From JAABSQ01 sp041642315 (GTDB lineage Bacteria; Desulfobacterota; Desulfobacteria; Desulfobacterales; Desulfococcaceae), in contig JBEPWQ010000008.1 in the NCBI GenBank assembly GCA_041642315.1, positions 1 through 35,075 on the forward strand: 35,075 nt of DNA, given 5' to 3'. The first letter of the stretch is position 1. The number at the start of each line of letters is the position of its first letter. The translations under genes were made by a program, and so were the position numbers. Below the pieces are notes generated by a model that saw nothing but the letters and a program-made list of their open reading frames with translations, searched no databases and was not told where the DNA came from. This document shows positions 22,132-30,777 of this stretch, piece after piece.

Positions 22132-23521
22132 TGGTGTCGTCCTTTGGCGCGTTAATCTGATGGGTGGTTTCTTCCATGCCCGCTTCCAGAATCCCGAGGG
22201 CCTGACTCAGATCCGCCTGGGAAATGACCAAAGGCGGAGTCAGGGTAAGAAAATTGCCGCCCGAGACCTTGAAGCTGAGCCCCCGGGAGAGGCAGGCGTA
22301 CATCACCGCCTCCGCCGCGGCAGAAGCCGGCTCCCGGGTGGCCGGATCGGTGACCAGTTCGGCCCCGAATAGCAGGCCCCGGCCCCGAACATCCCCGATC
22401 AACGGGTAATTCGCGGCCATGCCTTTGAGCCGGTGGCGTCCATACCGGCCCAGGGTTTCGGACCGCTGTACCAATTTTTCGGTTTCGATGGTTCGAATCG
22501 CGGCCAGGCCGGCGGCGCAGGCCACCGGGTTTTTTTCATGGGTATAGTGGCCCAGGGCCTGGTCTCCGGCCCGGTTGAAATCCTCCCGGGCCACAATCGC
22601 CGCCAGGGGAAATACTCCGCCGCCGAGCCCTTTACCCAGAATCAGGATGTCCGGAACGACATTCTCGTGTTCGCAGGCGAACATTTTCCCGGTCCGGCCC
22701 AGGCAGACCGCGGTTTCATCAAAAACCAGCAAGGCCCCGTGACGGTCGCAGGCCTTTCGAATACGGGCCCAGTAGCCGGGCGGCGGGGGATTGATTCGGG
22801 TACACCGGATCGGCTCGGCAATGACGGCGGCCACATCCCCTTCCCTCTCGAGCACGTATTCGAGGTAGGCGGCGCATTTGAGCCCGCAGCTGTCGCATCG
22901 GCCCTCGGGGTCCCACAGGCAGCGGTAGGGGTCGGCCGGGGGCACGTGCTCGGAGCCGGGAAGCAACGGGCCTATCCCTTTTCGAAACAAAGCTTCCCCG
23001 CCCACCGAGATGGCGTCCAGGGAGGCCCCGTGAAAGGACTCCCACATGGAAATCGTCTTGAACCGGCCGGTGACCACCCGGGCCAGCTTCAGGGCCATGG
23101 AGACGGCGGTGGTGCCGCCCGGCGCAAACAGCACCCGGCTGAGGTCCCCCGGGGTGATCGCGGCCAGTTTTTCGGCCAGTTGAATGGCGGGAAGATTGGT
23201 ATACCGCCGGGGGCAGAAGGAGAGGGTGTCGAGCTGACGGCGCACCGCCGCCAGTACCCGGGAATGGGCGTATCCCACCTGGTGAAGGCTGTTTCCGTGG
23301 AAATCGAGGTATTCCCGGCCCTGCAAATTGGTCAGCCGAGTCCCTTTGCATTCAGCCAAGACATCCAGGCAGGGGGTGGACAGGGACTGATGCAGGAAAT
23401 ACCGGTCATCCTCGGCGAGCCGGTTCCGGGTGTCGGCATCGACATGGTCCCGGCGCCAGGCCCGGTGGCCGGCGCCGAGGTTGATATCCCCTTCCGAGAG
23501 ATCCGCGGATTTTCCGGTCAT
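22106..23521 (-). CDS. pbfA: PbfA-like (R)-1-hydroxy-2-aminoethylphosphonate ammonia-lyase (class III aminotransferase fold)
   Basis: A 471-residue PLP enzyme of the class III aminotransferase fold. Motifs seen: DDRYFLHQSLSTPCL, QVGYAHSRVLAAVRRQL, LFAPGGTTAVSMALKLAR, VFDETAVCLGRTG (Asp 268 binds the PLP ring nitrogen) and ILGKGLGGG (Lys 297, Schiff base). A Cys cluster (201, 209, 212 and 216, DPYRC ... RCDSCGLKC) lies in the middle and may bind metal. In known AEP clusters, PbfA converts (R)-1-hydroxy-AEP to phosphonoacetaldehyde and ammonia, feeding PhnX. Its location between phnX and phnW supports this, but other class III transaminases are possible. ATG 23521 overlaps the phnX stop by 4 bases (ATGA), so translation is coupled. 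Confidence 0.8.
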   Translation of the reverse strand: MTGKSADLSEGDINLGAGHRAWRRDHVDADTRNRLAEDDRYFLHQSLSTPCLDVLAECKGTRLTNLQGREYLDFHGNSLHQVGYAHSRVLAAVRRQLDTLSFCPRRYTNLPAIQLAEKLAAITPGDLSRVLFAPGGTTAVSMALKLARVVTGRFKTISMWESFHGASLDAISVGGEALFRKGIGPLLPGSEHVPPADPYRCLWDPEGRCDSCGLKCAAYLEYVLEREGDVAAVIAEPIRCTRINPPPPGYWARIRKACDRHGALLVFDETAVCLGRTGKMFACEHENVVPDILILGKGLGGGVFPLAAIVAREDFNRAGDQALGHYTHEKNPVACAAGLAAIRTIETEKLVQRSETLGRYGRHRLKGMAANYPLIGDVRGRGLLFGAELVTDPATREPASAAAEAVMYACLSRGLSFKVSGGNFLTLTPPLVISQADLSQALGILEAGMEETTHQINAPKDDTSGHRHTTE

Positions 23522-24369
23522 TGGCCGCCATTTCCCGGCAGCGGATTTTCCCCTCGGGCCAGTCGCTCGTTTATCTGATCGATCACCGCCGGACAGTCCC
23601 AGATGCCGGACACCACATAGTGGGCCCCGGCATCTCGAAACCGCTGTTCAATGTCGGCCAGCCGGGTTTTCAGTTCCGCCGGCGGCAGTTCCCGTACCCC
23701 CTCCTCCGTCAGGCCGAGTTCATTTCCGGTCTGGGTGAGCCCCACCGTCCACATGCCGGCGTTGAGCCCCTCTTCGATGTCCGACAGGGTGTCTCCGATC
23801 TTGACCATGGCCGACATGGGATAGACCCCCAGCTGAATGGCGTTCCGGTAGCACATCCAGGGATAGGGCCGACCGGCCGGCACATCGGTGGAACAGACCA
23901 CCGAATCGGGTTCGTAGCCTTTTTCACGGGCCTGGGGGACCAGAACCTCCACCATGGGACCGGTATAGCCGGTGGTGGACCCGATTCGAATGCCCCAACT
24001 CCGGAAGTCGGCAATCGCATTCAGCAATCCGGGAATCGGGTCCGCGTACCGGGGAATGACCTCGGGCATGAGGACTTCCGTATCCCGGAACATCATCTCG
24101 ATGTATTCTTCATCGGGCGGGCGGTGGTGAACCGCGGTCCATTTTTCGATCACCGACGGAAGTCTGCACATCCCGCGAATATGGTCCTTTTTCATCAAGC
24201 CCATGAATTTGCGGACTTCTCCGAGGGTCACCGTCACCCCGTACTTCTTGAAGATTTCCTGAAACACCGCCGCCGGTCCTCTGGAACCGTAATCCACGGC
24301 GGTTCCGGACCAATCCAGCACCACCGCCTGCACCGGGCCGGTATAGGGTCTGTTTTGAACAAATGTCAT
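23518..24369 (-). CDS. phnX: Phosphonoacetaldehyde hydrolase PhnX
   Basis: A 283-residue HAD-superfamily enzyme that splits phosphonoacetaldehyde to acetaldehyde and phosphate. The nucleophile Asp is in VVLDWSGTAVDYGS (D19), the substrate-linking Lys in FMGLMKKDHIRG (about K60), and motifs II/III in STTGYTG, KIGDTLSDIEEGLNAG. The length matches the family (about 270). It is encoded by ATG 24369, 26 bases downstream of the permease gene, and its stop overlaps the start of pbfA by 4 bases. Product phosphate would serve the cell's phosphorus supply; the operon's Pho box fits that. Firm assignment. Confidence 0.95.
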   Translation of the reverse strand: MTFVQNRPYTGPVQAVVLDWSGTAVDYGSRGPAAVFQEIFKKYGVTVTLGEVRKFMGLMKKDHIRGMCRLPSVIEKWTAVHHRPPDEEYIEMMFRDTEVLMPEVIPRYADPIPGLLNAIADFRSWGIRIGSTTGYTGPMVEVLVPQAREKGYEPDSVVCSTDVPAGRPYPWMCYRNAIQLGVYPMSAMVKIGDTLSDIEEGLNAGMWTVGLTQTGNELGLTEEGVRELPPAELKTRLADIEQRFRDAGAHYVVSGIWDCPAVIDQINERLARGENPLPGNGGQ

Positions 24370-24395
24370 CGATGTTGCCTTTCTTCTGAATGTGT

Positions 24396-26156
24396 TTACC
24401 GAGCCATCCAGCGCTCGGTTTTTGCTTTAACGGACCGGGTCAGAATACCGTAGAGGATGCGGACCCCGATATTGGTCAGGACGATCAGCACCGACATGGC
24501 GCAGGCCGGCGCGATGTCCCCGGCATCATCCATATTGGCGATGGCCACCGAGGCCAGGGGAATATCCGCCGAATAGAGAAAAATAACCGCTGATACCGTG
24601 GCCATGGAATTGACGAAGTAATACATGCCGATTTCCAGAATGGCCGGCAGGCAGACCGGCGCCGTCACCCGAAAAAAGGTCCGGTAAAAGGGCACCGCCA
24701 TCGACTCGGAGACCGTTTCGAACTCCCGGTCGAGCTGTTTGAGCGCCGTGGTGGCGGTGAGAAACCCGACCGTGTAGAAATGAACAACATTGGACAGCAC
24801 CAGAATCCCCATGGTGGCGTAAATGAAATTGAAGGGATTGGGAATCCGCACCCCGAACATCTCCCAGCCGGTGGCATTGAAAAAGAAGATATAGGCCAGC
24901 CCGATCACCAGACCCGGCAGGGCCAGGGGCAGCATGGACAGAAAATAGGCCCCCTGACGGAGCCCCCGCATGCCCCGGCTCTTTTCCACAAGATAGGCGC
25001 TGCCGAAGGCCAGAGCGGTGCCCGCCACTGCGGAGTAGAAGCTCATTCGAATGGAGTTGAAAAAGGCGGCGTAGCCGCCCCCGCCCATCCGCTCGAAATC
25101 ATAGTGGGTCAGGCTCAAAGAGAGGTCATAGGGCCAGACCTTGACCAGAGAGGCGAAGACCGCGGTGGCGAAAAACCCGAGGATCAGAAAGACCACCAGC
25201 AAACAATAGGCCAGAAACAAGCGGTCCCGAACCGGGGTGGGAGTCGGATGGAGCGGAGTCGATTTGGCGGCGATCAGGGCCACCTGCCGCCGCTGGGCGA
25301 GCCGGTCCACCAGAAAAGCGATCACGGTGGGCACCAGCAGGACCACGCTCACCACCGCCCCCATGACGAAATTCTGCTGGCCGATCACCTGCTTGTAGAT
25401 GTCGGTGGCCAGGATATTGTAATCTCCGCCCACCACCTTGGGGGCCCCGAAATCGGTGAATGCCAGAATAAAACAGATGAAGACCGCGCTGATCAGGCCG
25501 TATTTGACGCCGGGAAGGGTCACCCGAAAGAAGGTGCGGATCTTGGAGGCCCCTAAAGAGTCGGATGCCTCATACAACCGGGCGTCGCTCAGTCGAAGGG
25601 CGATGGAGAGGATCAGCACCGCCTGGGGGAAGGTGAAGATCACCTCGGCGATGATGATGCCCACCGGACCGTAGAGGCCGATGTCCCATCCCGGCAGGGT
25701 GCCGAAGAACCCCCGGGTGATCAGCCCCTGCCGGCCGAAGAGGTAGACCAGGGCGATGCCGTTTAAAAGGGTCGGGGCGAACAGCGGCATCATGGCCGCC
25801 CCCCGGAAAAAGGTTTTGGCCGGAATCGCCGTTCGGGTCAGCCCATAGGCATACAAAAACCCCAGGACCACCGAGACGGACATGGTCACCACTGAGACAA
25901 AGAGGCTGTTGCCCAGGGACCCGGAGAGGGCCGGGGTGTTAAAATAATATATGAAATTGGCGAGCCCCACGAAATTTCCGGCATCATCGGTGAGGCTCAT
26001 GGAGAGGAGCTGAAACAGCGGCAGCACCACCGCCACGGAAAGCCAGAGGCAGACCAGGAGAATCAGACCCCGGCGGATCCAGAGGTCGGTATCGAGGGTC
26101 GCCGGAATGGAGTTCGGGCGGCATTGGCCCCCGGGGGTGAACAGCATCTCGGACAT
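24396..26156 (-). CDS. AEP ABC transporter permease (fused two-domain, PhnU/PhnV type)
   Basis: A 586-residue inner membrane protein with two BPD-transport domains in one chain, each with about six helices: the first spanning about 35-290 and the second about 330-575. The coupling loops show as EASDSLGASKIRTFFRVTLPGV and ETVSESMAVPFYRTFFRVTAPVC. The two-domain layout is that of the AEP transporter permease family (PhnU-like) and of iron transporters of the FbpB kind; the neighbouring phnX/pbfA/phnW genes decide for phosphonate. The ATG at 26156 is preferred; an in-frame TTG at 26162 overlaps the upstream ATPase stop. It lies just after the ATPase gene and 26 bases before phnX. Confidence 0.9.
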   Translation of the reverse strand: MSEMLFTPGGQCRPNSIPATLDTDLWIRRGLILLVCLWLSVAVVLPLFQLLSMSLTDDAGNFVGLANFIYYFNTPALSGSLGNSLFVSVVTMSVSVVLGFLYAYGLTRTAIPAKTFFRGAAMMPLFAPTLLNGIALVYLFGRQGLITRGFFGTLPGWDIGLYGPVGIIIAEVIFTFPQAVLILSIALRLSDARLYEASDSLGASKIRTFFRVTLPGVKYGLISAVFICFILAFTDFGAPKVVGGDYNILATDIYKQVIGQQNFVMGAVVSVVLLVPTVIAFLVDRLAQRRQVALIAAKSTPLHPTPTPVRDRLFLAYCLLVVFLILGFFATAVFASLVKVWPYDLSLSLTHYDFERMGGGGYAAFFNSIRMSFYSAVAGTALAFGSAYLVEKSRGMRGLRQGAYFLSMLPLALPGLVIGLAYIFFFNATGWEMFGVRIPNPFNFIYATMGILVLSNVVHFYTVGFLTATTALKQLDREFETVSESMAVPFYRTFFRVTAPVCLPAILEIGMYYFVNSMATVSAVIFLYSADIPLASVAIANMDDAGDIAPACAMSVLIVLTNIGVRILYGILTRSVKAKTERWMAR

Positions 26157-26158
26157 GC

Positions 26159-27265
<1,107 letters not shown>

Positions 27266-27284
27266 TGGATGGTTTCCTCGGACC

Positions 27285-28322
27285 CTATTTGGGTTCACTT
27301 TTGGCGTCATAGCGTCTGGACCATTCTTCCAGGATTCGCGCCCGGTTCTTGGCGGCCCATTGAAAATCATTGTCGATCAGCTGGGCCTCGGGGTCCTTGG
27401 GAAACCCCTCGGGAACCGGCACGCCCACATCATAGGCGGTAATGGGGAAGACCTTGGCATACTCCTTCATCACCGGTTCGCTGATGGCCCAGTCGAGGAA
27501 GGTTTTTGCCGATTCCTTGATGGTCGGTTTTTTGATCAGGGCGTTGGCCTCCACATCCCATCCGGAGCCTTCGGACGGAAACACCGTCACCACCGGTTCG
27601 CCCTTCTGTTTCTGGATGAAGCCGCGGTAGCCGAAGGAGATGCCGATGGGGATTTCGCCGGTGCCGGCCAGTTTGCAGGGTTTTGAACCGGAATGGGTGT
27701 ACCGGGCGATGTTCTCGTCCAGGGCGTCCAAGTATTGCCAGCCGGCTTCCTCCCCTTTCATTTGAAGAATGGCGGAAATGGTCAGAAAACCGGTGCCGGA
27801 AGAGGCCGGATTGGGCATGATCACCTGCCCCTGGTAGACCGGTCGGGTCAAATCGGCGAAGGAGGCGGGGGTCGGCAGCTTGAGGGCTTCGGATTCGATG
27901 GTGTTGACGCAGAATCCGGTCATCCACGCCTTGATCCCGACCCAGTGGGGCGGGCCCTGGGTGTCTTTGAACTTGGGCCGGACCCGGTCCAGACCTTTGG
28001 GGGCGTAGCCTTCCAGCATCCCTTTTTGATCGCAGACCAGAAGGCTGGTGGCCGCCGTCCCCCAGACCACGTCCGCCTGGGGATTGTCTTTTTCCGCCAG
28101 GAGCTTGGCGGTGACGATGCCGGTGGAATCCCGAACGATCTTGACCGTGATATCGGGATGCGCCTTTTCGAACAGGGCCAGGTACCGGGGGATTTCATCG
28201 TCTTCCAGTGCGGTGTAGACCAGGAGTTCCTCGGCCGATCCCAGACCGGCGGTGACAGACAGCCAGCAGACGGCGATGGAGAGATACAGAAGCTGAATCA
28301 GGGGGTAGTGATGGGTTTTCAT
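27285..28322 (-). CDS. AEP ABC transporter substrate-binding protein (PhnS type)
   Basis: A 345-residue periplasmic binding protein. The signal peptide is hydrophobic at 8-29 with cleavage near GSA-EEL. The mature N-terminus ELLVYTALEDDEIPRYLALFEKAHPDI, KIVRDSTGIVTAKLLAEKDNP and VVWGTAATSLLV fit the family of AEP/Fe3+ binding proteins (type II fold). The gene heads the operon of ATPase, permease, phnX, pbfA and phnW, so its ligand is likely 2-aminoethylphosphonate. ATG 28322 follows GAAAGGATCC. A four-hexamer Pho box with a TATACT -10 is about 60 bases upstream, the strongest promoter element seen in this operon. Confidence 0.92.
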   Translation of the reverse strand: MKTHHYPLIQLLYLSIAVCWLSVTAGLGSAEELLVYTALEDDEIPRYLALFEKAHPDITVKIVRDSTGIVTAKLLAEKDNPQADVVWGTAATSLLVCDQKGMLEGYAPKGLDRVRPKFKDTQGPPHWVGIKAWMTGFCVNTIESEALKLPTPASFADLTRPVYQGQVIMPNPASSGTGFLTISAILQMKGEEAGWQYLDALDENIARYTHSGSKPCKLAGTGEIPIGISFGYRGFIQKQKGEPVVTVFPSEGSGWDVEANALIKKPTIKESAKTFLDWAISEPVMKEYAKVFPITAYDVGVPVPEGFPKDPEAQLIDNDFQWAAKNRARILEEWSRRYDAKSEPK

Positions 28323-28380
28323 GAGGGATCCTTTCTCTGGATGTGGGGGTGGTATTCGGTAAATCCATTCAAATGAAGAG

Positions 28381-28434
28381 AGTATACCGGGGTTCGATTA
28401 GCGGAGTGTTAGAGTCAGGTTAGAAAATGATTAG
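28381..28434 (-). promoter_or_regulatory. Pho box (four hexamers, 11-bp period) and -10 of the phosphonate operon
   Basis: On the minus strand CTAATC (28429), CTAACC (28418), CTAACA (28407) and CTAATC (28396) are spaced at exactly 11 bp, then 9 bases and TATACT (28381-28386). The geometry equals that of pstS base for base. The consensus here is CTAA(C/T)(A/C). It is the best-formed array in the window. Confidence 0.85.
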
Positions 28435-28465
28435 GGGAAAAGAAAAACGTCGCCGCTGAAAACCA

Positions 28466-28494
28466 GACGGCCCGAGTCGAAGACCCGGGCCGTC
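28466..28494 (-). terminator. Terminator of the small gene at 28526
   Basis: GACGGCCCG (28466-28474) and CGGGCCGTC (28486-28494) form a 9-bp stem. On the minus strand it is followed by TGGTTTTC, consistent with stopping the transcript of the 28526-28708 gene before it enters the phosphonate promoter. Confidence 0.6.
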
Positions 28495-28525
28495 AGAAAA
28501 TTGAGAAATCGCGAGGTGAAAATGG

Positions 28526-28708
28526 TCAGATGGGAACCTGCTTGAAAATACAGCCGGACCAGGTCTGTTCGTTTTCCTTGTCATGGCAGTAGGTGCAGGT
28601 CAGAATTTCCCAGTTGTCCTGACGCTTCTGATTCAAATATTCGGAAAACCGCTCTTCGAATTCGGCGGTGGCTGCGTTGAAGTTTTCGTAAAGATATTTT
28701 TTGGCCAT
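28526..28708 (-). CDS. Small hypothetical protein with Cys pair (60 aa)
   Basis: A 60-residue protein from ATG 28708 (MAKKYLYENFN) with GAGGAGG about 6 bases upstream; an in-frame upstream start adds five residues. The first 35 residues are helical and charged (NAATAEFEERFSEYLNQKRQD) and the last part has CTYCHDKENEQTWSGC, a CxxCH like a haem or zinc site followed by a third Cys. It lacks a signal peptide, so haem attachment is unlikely and a zinc-type knuckle more so. It is divergent from the NUDIX gene over a 116-base spacer. Family not recognised. Confidence 0.6.
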   Translation of the reverse strand: MAKKYLYENFNAATAEFEERFSEYLNQKRQDNWEILTCTYCHDKENEQTWSGCIFKQVPI

Positions 28709-28760
28709 GGTGCACCTCCTCAATATCCTCCTTTCTCCCTATCGGCTCTTATGGTAAAGC

Positions 28761-28776
28761 ATTCTCAGATGAGAAT
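28761..28776. promoter_or_regulatory. 16-bp palindrome between divergent genes
   Basis: ATTCTCA-GA-TGAGAAT (28761-28776) has 7-bp perfect arms around two bases. It lies in the 116-base divergent region between the small protein gene (start 28708) and the NUDIX gene (start 28825). It looks like an operator; the regulator is unknown. Confidence 0.45.
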
Positions 28777-28824
28777 CAAGACGGCCGAATGGAGCACCCG
28801 GCCCCAGGGAAAAGGAGCTACGAA

Positions 28825-29256
28825 ATGGAAGCGCAAACCATACGCCCACTTGCAATGTGCGTTTTTTTACATCAGGATCGGATATTGGTTTTTGAAGGAC
28901 ACGACACGGTCAAGGACGAAACCTTCTACCGCCCCCTGGGCGGCAAAATCGAATTCGGAGAACACAGCGCTGAAGCCCTGGTCCGGGAAATGGAAGAGGA
29001 GTTGGGCGAACGCATTCATGGACTCACCTTCCTCGGGTGCATCGAAAACATCTTCACCTACCGGGGCGAACCGGGCCATGAAATCGTCATGGTCTACGAT
29101 GCCCGGTTCGGCGACCCCGCCCTGTACGAGGCGGAAGCGCTCACCGCTCATGAAGGCCCTGCGCAATTGAAGGTGATGTGGAAAGACCTCGATTTTTTCA
29201 AGCGCGGGGAGGCCCCGCTGTATCCGGAGGGGCTGCTGGAATTGTTGTGGCGTTAA
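28825..29256 (+). CDS. NUDIX hydrolase
   Basis: A 143-residue NUDIX-family hydrolase. ATG 28825 (MEAQTIRPLAMCV) follows AAAGGAG; an upstream in-frame ATG at 28789 has no ribosome site. The NUDIX box is complete: GGKIEFGEHSAEALVREMEE ending in ELGE, with the REMEEE metal-binding core. The family cleaves nucleoside diphosphates linked to another group; the sequence around the box is of the house-cleaning or ADP-ribose/NTP type and substrate cannot be named. It is alone on the plus strand, divergent from the small Cys protein. The remainder of the 108 bases to 29364 shows no gene. Confidence 0.88.
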   Translation: MEAQTIRPLAMCVFLHQDRILVFEGHDTVKDETFYRPLGGKIEFGEHSAEALVREMEEELGERIHGLTFLGCIENIFTYRGEPGHEIVMVYDARFGDPALYEAEALTAHEGPAQLKVMWKDLDFFKRGEAPLYPEGLLELLWR

Positions 29257-29364
29257 ACCCCTACCCGACCGGGTCTTTCAACCGGCAAGACGGACCGATC
29301 TTCGCCTGGTGCGGGAACGATACGCTCACCGAATCCGGTGGAGCGACTTGGTCGCCTCATTTAC

Positions 29365-30486
29365 TCATCTCCAATCCCTGCTGAGCCACTGGTCAAAAAC
29401 CGGATCTACAATCCGGTACATACCCTCCTTCGTTTTTTCGATGTAATCCAATGCGAACAGCTTTTTCAATGCCGCCTGTACCCCGCCCACCGATTTCAGG
29501 CCGTGTTTTGAGATGTAATTTGAAGACAATATCGATGCCGACGGCTCTCTTGCAATCGCTTTTACAAGAGAAATCTGTCTCGGAGACAGCCCTTGAAGAA
29601 TTGCATCGAATACATACGATTCGTTTTCAAACAGAAGCTGCAGTCCCTCTTCCACATTTTTCTCTTCTACTTTTTCTTCCGCAATATTAAAAATGAACAG
29701 GGAAAGCTTCTGGGAATAATAGGGGTGTCCGGAAACCGCCCGGACGATTTTTGACGCAAACTTTCGCGGACATTTTTTCCCGCCGGAATTAAACTTTTGA
29801 ATGATAAATTCCGCAAGCTCGGTATCGGGGAGCGGTTTTAAAGGATAATTGACTGCGCTCTGAAAGAAGGGACGGCGTTTGTCCGTAAACATTTCGAGCA
29901 AAATGCGGCGGCGGCTTCCCACGAAAAAATAGGAAACTTCCTGCTGCTGAATGTGAGACCTGAGAATGCCTTCAACATTGGGATCGCCGAGTTCGGTAAT
30001 ATCCTGGAATTCATCAAATGCAATCTGAATCTTTTTTCCGCTCTCCCGGATAAAATCCCCGAGATCCTCCAACGTTTTCGACAGAAGGTCCGCTCCGAAA
30101 ACATGCGTGCCGGCACTTTCCACCGAGATGGACACCCCGTTTTCCATGGGCCTCATGACCGGACGGAACGATTTGATCGCGGAGGCAATTTTCTGAACGG
30201 CCGTTTTTCGGCTGTAAAGACCCTGGTAGACGCCTTTGGCGATTCTTTCCGCAAGATTGTCGACCGAAGCCAGGCCGAACATGTCCGCATAAATCGATAT
30301 CCATCCTTTCTGCGACAATTGCGACTGGACGATTTTCACCAGCGATGTTTTGCCGTACTTCCGCGGTGAAAAAAGGACCAGATTGGTTTTATTTTCCGCA
30401 TATGCGAGCAAGTCGGAAATTTCTTCCGACCGGTTGCAGAAATTTTTTCTATCGGTGATGACCTTCAGGGAAAAAGGATTCGACAT
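29365..30486 (-). CDS. AAA+ ATPase of the archaeal-type STAND/ATPase family
   Basis: A 373-residue ATPase of the archaeal ATPase kind (a STAND/AAA relative). ATG 30486 (MSNPFSLKV) is picked since GGAG lies 7 bases upstream; an in-frame start at 30549 would cross the operator-like repeat. Walker A is SPRKYGKTSLV, with Pro-Arg-Lys in the P-loop, Walker B IQIAFDEFQD, sensor YFFVGSRRR. A winged-helix-like C-terminal region follows (SPRQISLVKAIAREPSASILSS, and GLKSVGGVQAALKKLFALDYIEK), ending in DPVFDQWLS. Such proteins are common and mobile in bacteria and archaea, often adjacent to their own promoters; function is unknown. Codon use is more AT-rich than in the neighbours, hinting at transfer. 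Confidence 0.85.
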   Translation of the reverse strand: MSNPFSLKVITDRKNFCNRSEEISDLLAYAENKTNLVLFSPRKYGKTSLVKIVQSQLSQKGWISIYADMFGLASVDNLAERIAKGVYQGLYSRKTAVQKIASAIKSFRPVMRPMENGVSISVESAGTHVFGADLLSKTLEDLGDFIRESGKKIQIAFDEFQDITELGDPNVEGILRSHIQQQEVSYFFVGSRRRILLEMFTDKRRPFFQSAVNYPLKPLPDTELAEFIIQKFNSGGKKCPRKFASKIVRAVSGHPYYSQKLSLFIFNIAEEKVEEKNVEEGLQLLFENESYVFDAILQGLSPRQISLVKAIAREPSASILSSNYISKHGLKSVGGVQAALKKLFALDYIEKTKEGMYRIVDPVFDQWLSRDWR

Positions 30487-30498
30487 GGGGTCTCCTGT

Positions 30499-30541
30499 TA
30501 TTGTAATCCAATTATTGTTTTTGAGTAACTGTATTACAATA
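30499..30541. promoter_or_regulatory. 12-bp inverted repeat upstream of the AAA+ ATPase gene
   Basis: TATTGTAATCCA (30499-30510) and TGTATTACAATA (30530-30541) are inverted copies with one mismatch and a 19-base spacer. The proximal copy is 12 bases from the ATPase start. Such spaced arms suit a dimeric repressor and would repress the gene by overlapping its promoter. Confidence 0.5.
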
Positions 30542-30742
30542 GCAGGCATCGTGCAAAGAGAAAAATGTTTCGCCCCCTGATAATTGCCCCCTGATAATAT
30601 GGATGAATTCGGTCAGGGTAAAACGGTGGGCAAAAATGAATCGGCCAGACCCAGCGGTTCCCTTCACGTTGATCAACTCAAGAAGATTATAGGTCCCTTT
30701 CGGAGAAGCCACCGTTTCCCAGGCGGGTTCTTCACCTTCCAC
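30512..30742 (-). pseudogene. Possible gene remnant between the ATPase and the DUF3500 gene
   Basis: A minus-strand reading frame runs from a stop near 30767 through VNPKAPGRGTVEGEEPAWETV and KGTYNLLELINVKG to 30512 without a good start or ribosome site. The composition looks protein-like for about 75 residues, but I cannot match it to a family. It lies downstream of the DUF3500 stop. It may be a decayed gene tail; a chance frame is as likely. Confidence 0.25.
30572..30599. repeat. 13-bp direct tandem repeat
   Basis: GCCCCCTGATAAT occurs twice at 14-bp period (30572-30584 and 30586-30598), just downstream of the AAA+ ATPase's inverted repeat. It may be an extra regulatory element or a slippage duplication. 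Confidence 0.6.
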
Positions 30743-30777
30743 AGTACCTCGACCGGGTGCTTTCGGATTAACCTCGG

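Noticed and set aside
28691..28708. CxxCH in the 60-residue protein as a cytochrome c haem site
   Set aside because: The protein has no export signal, so covalent haem attachment is not expected.
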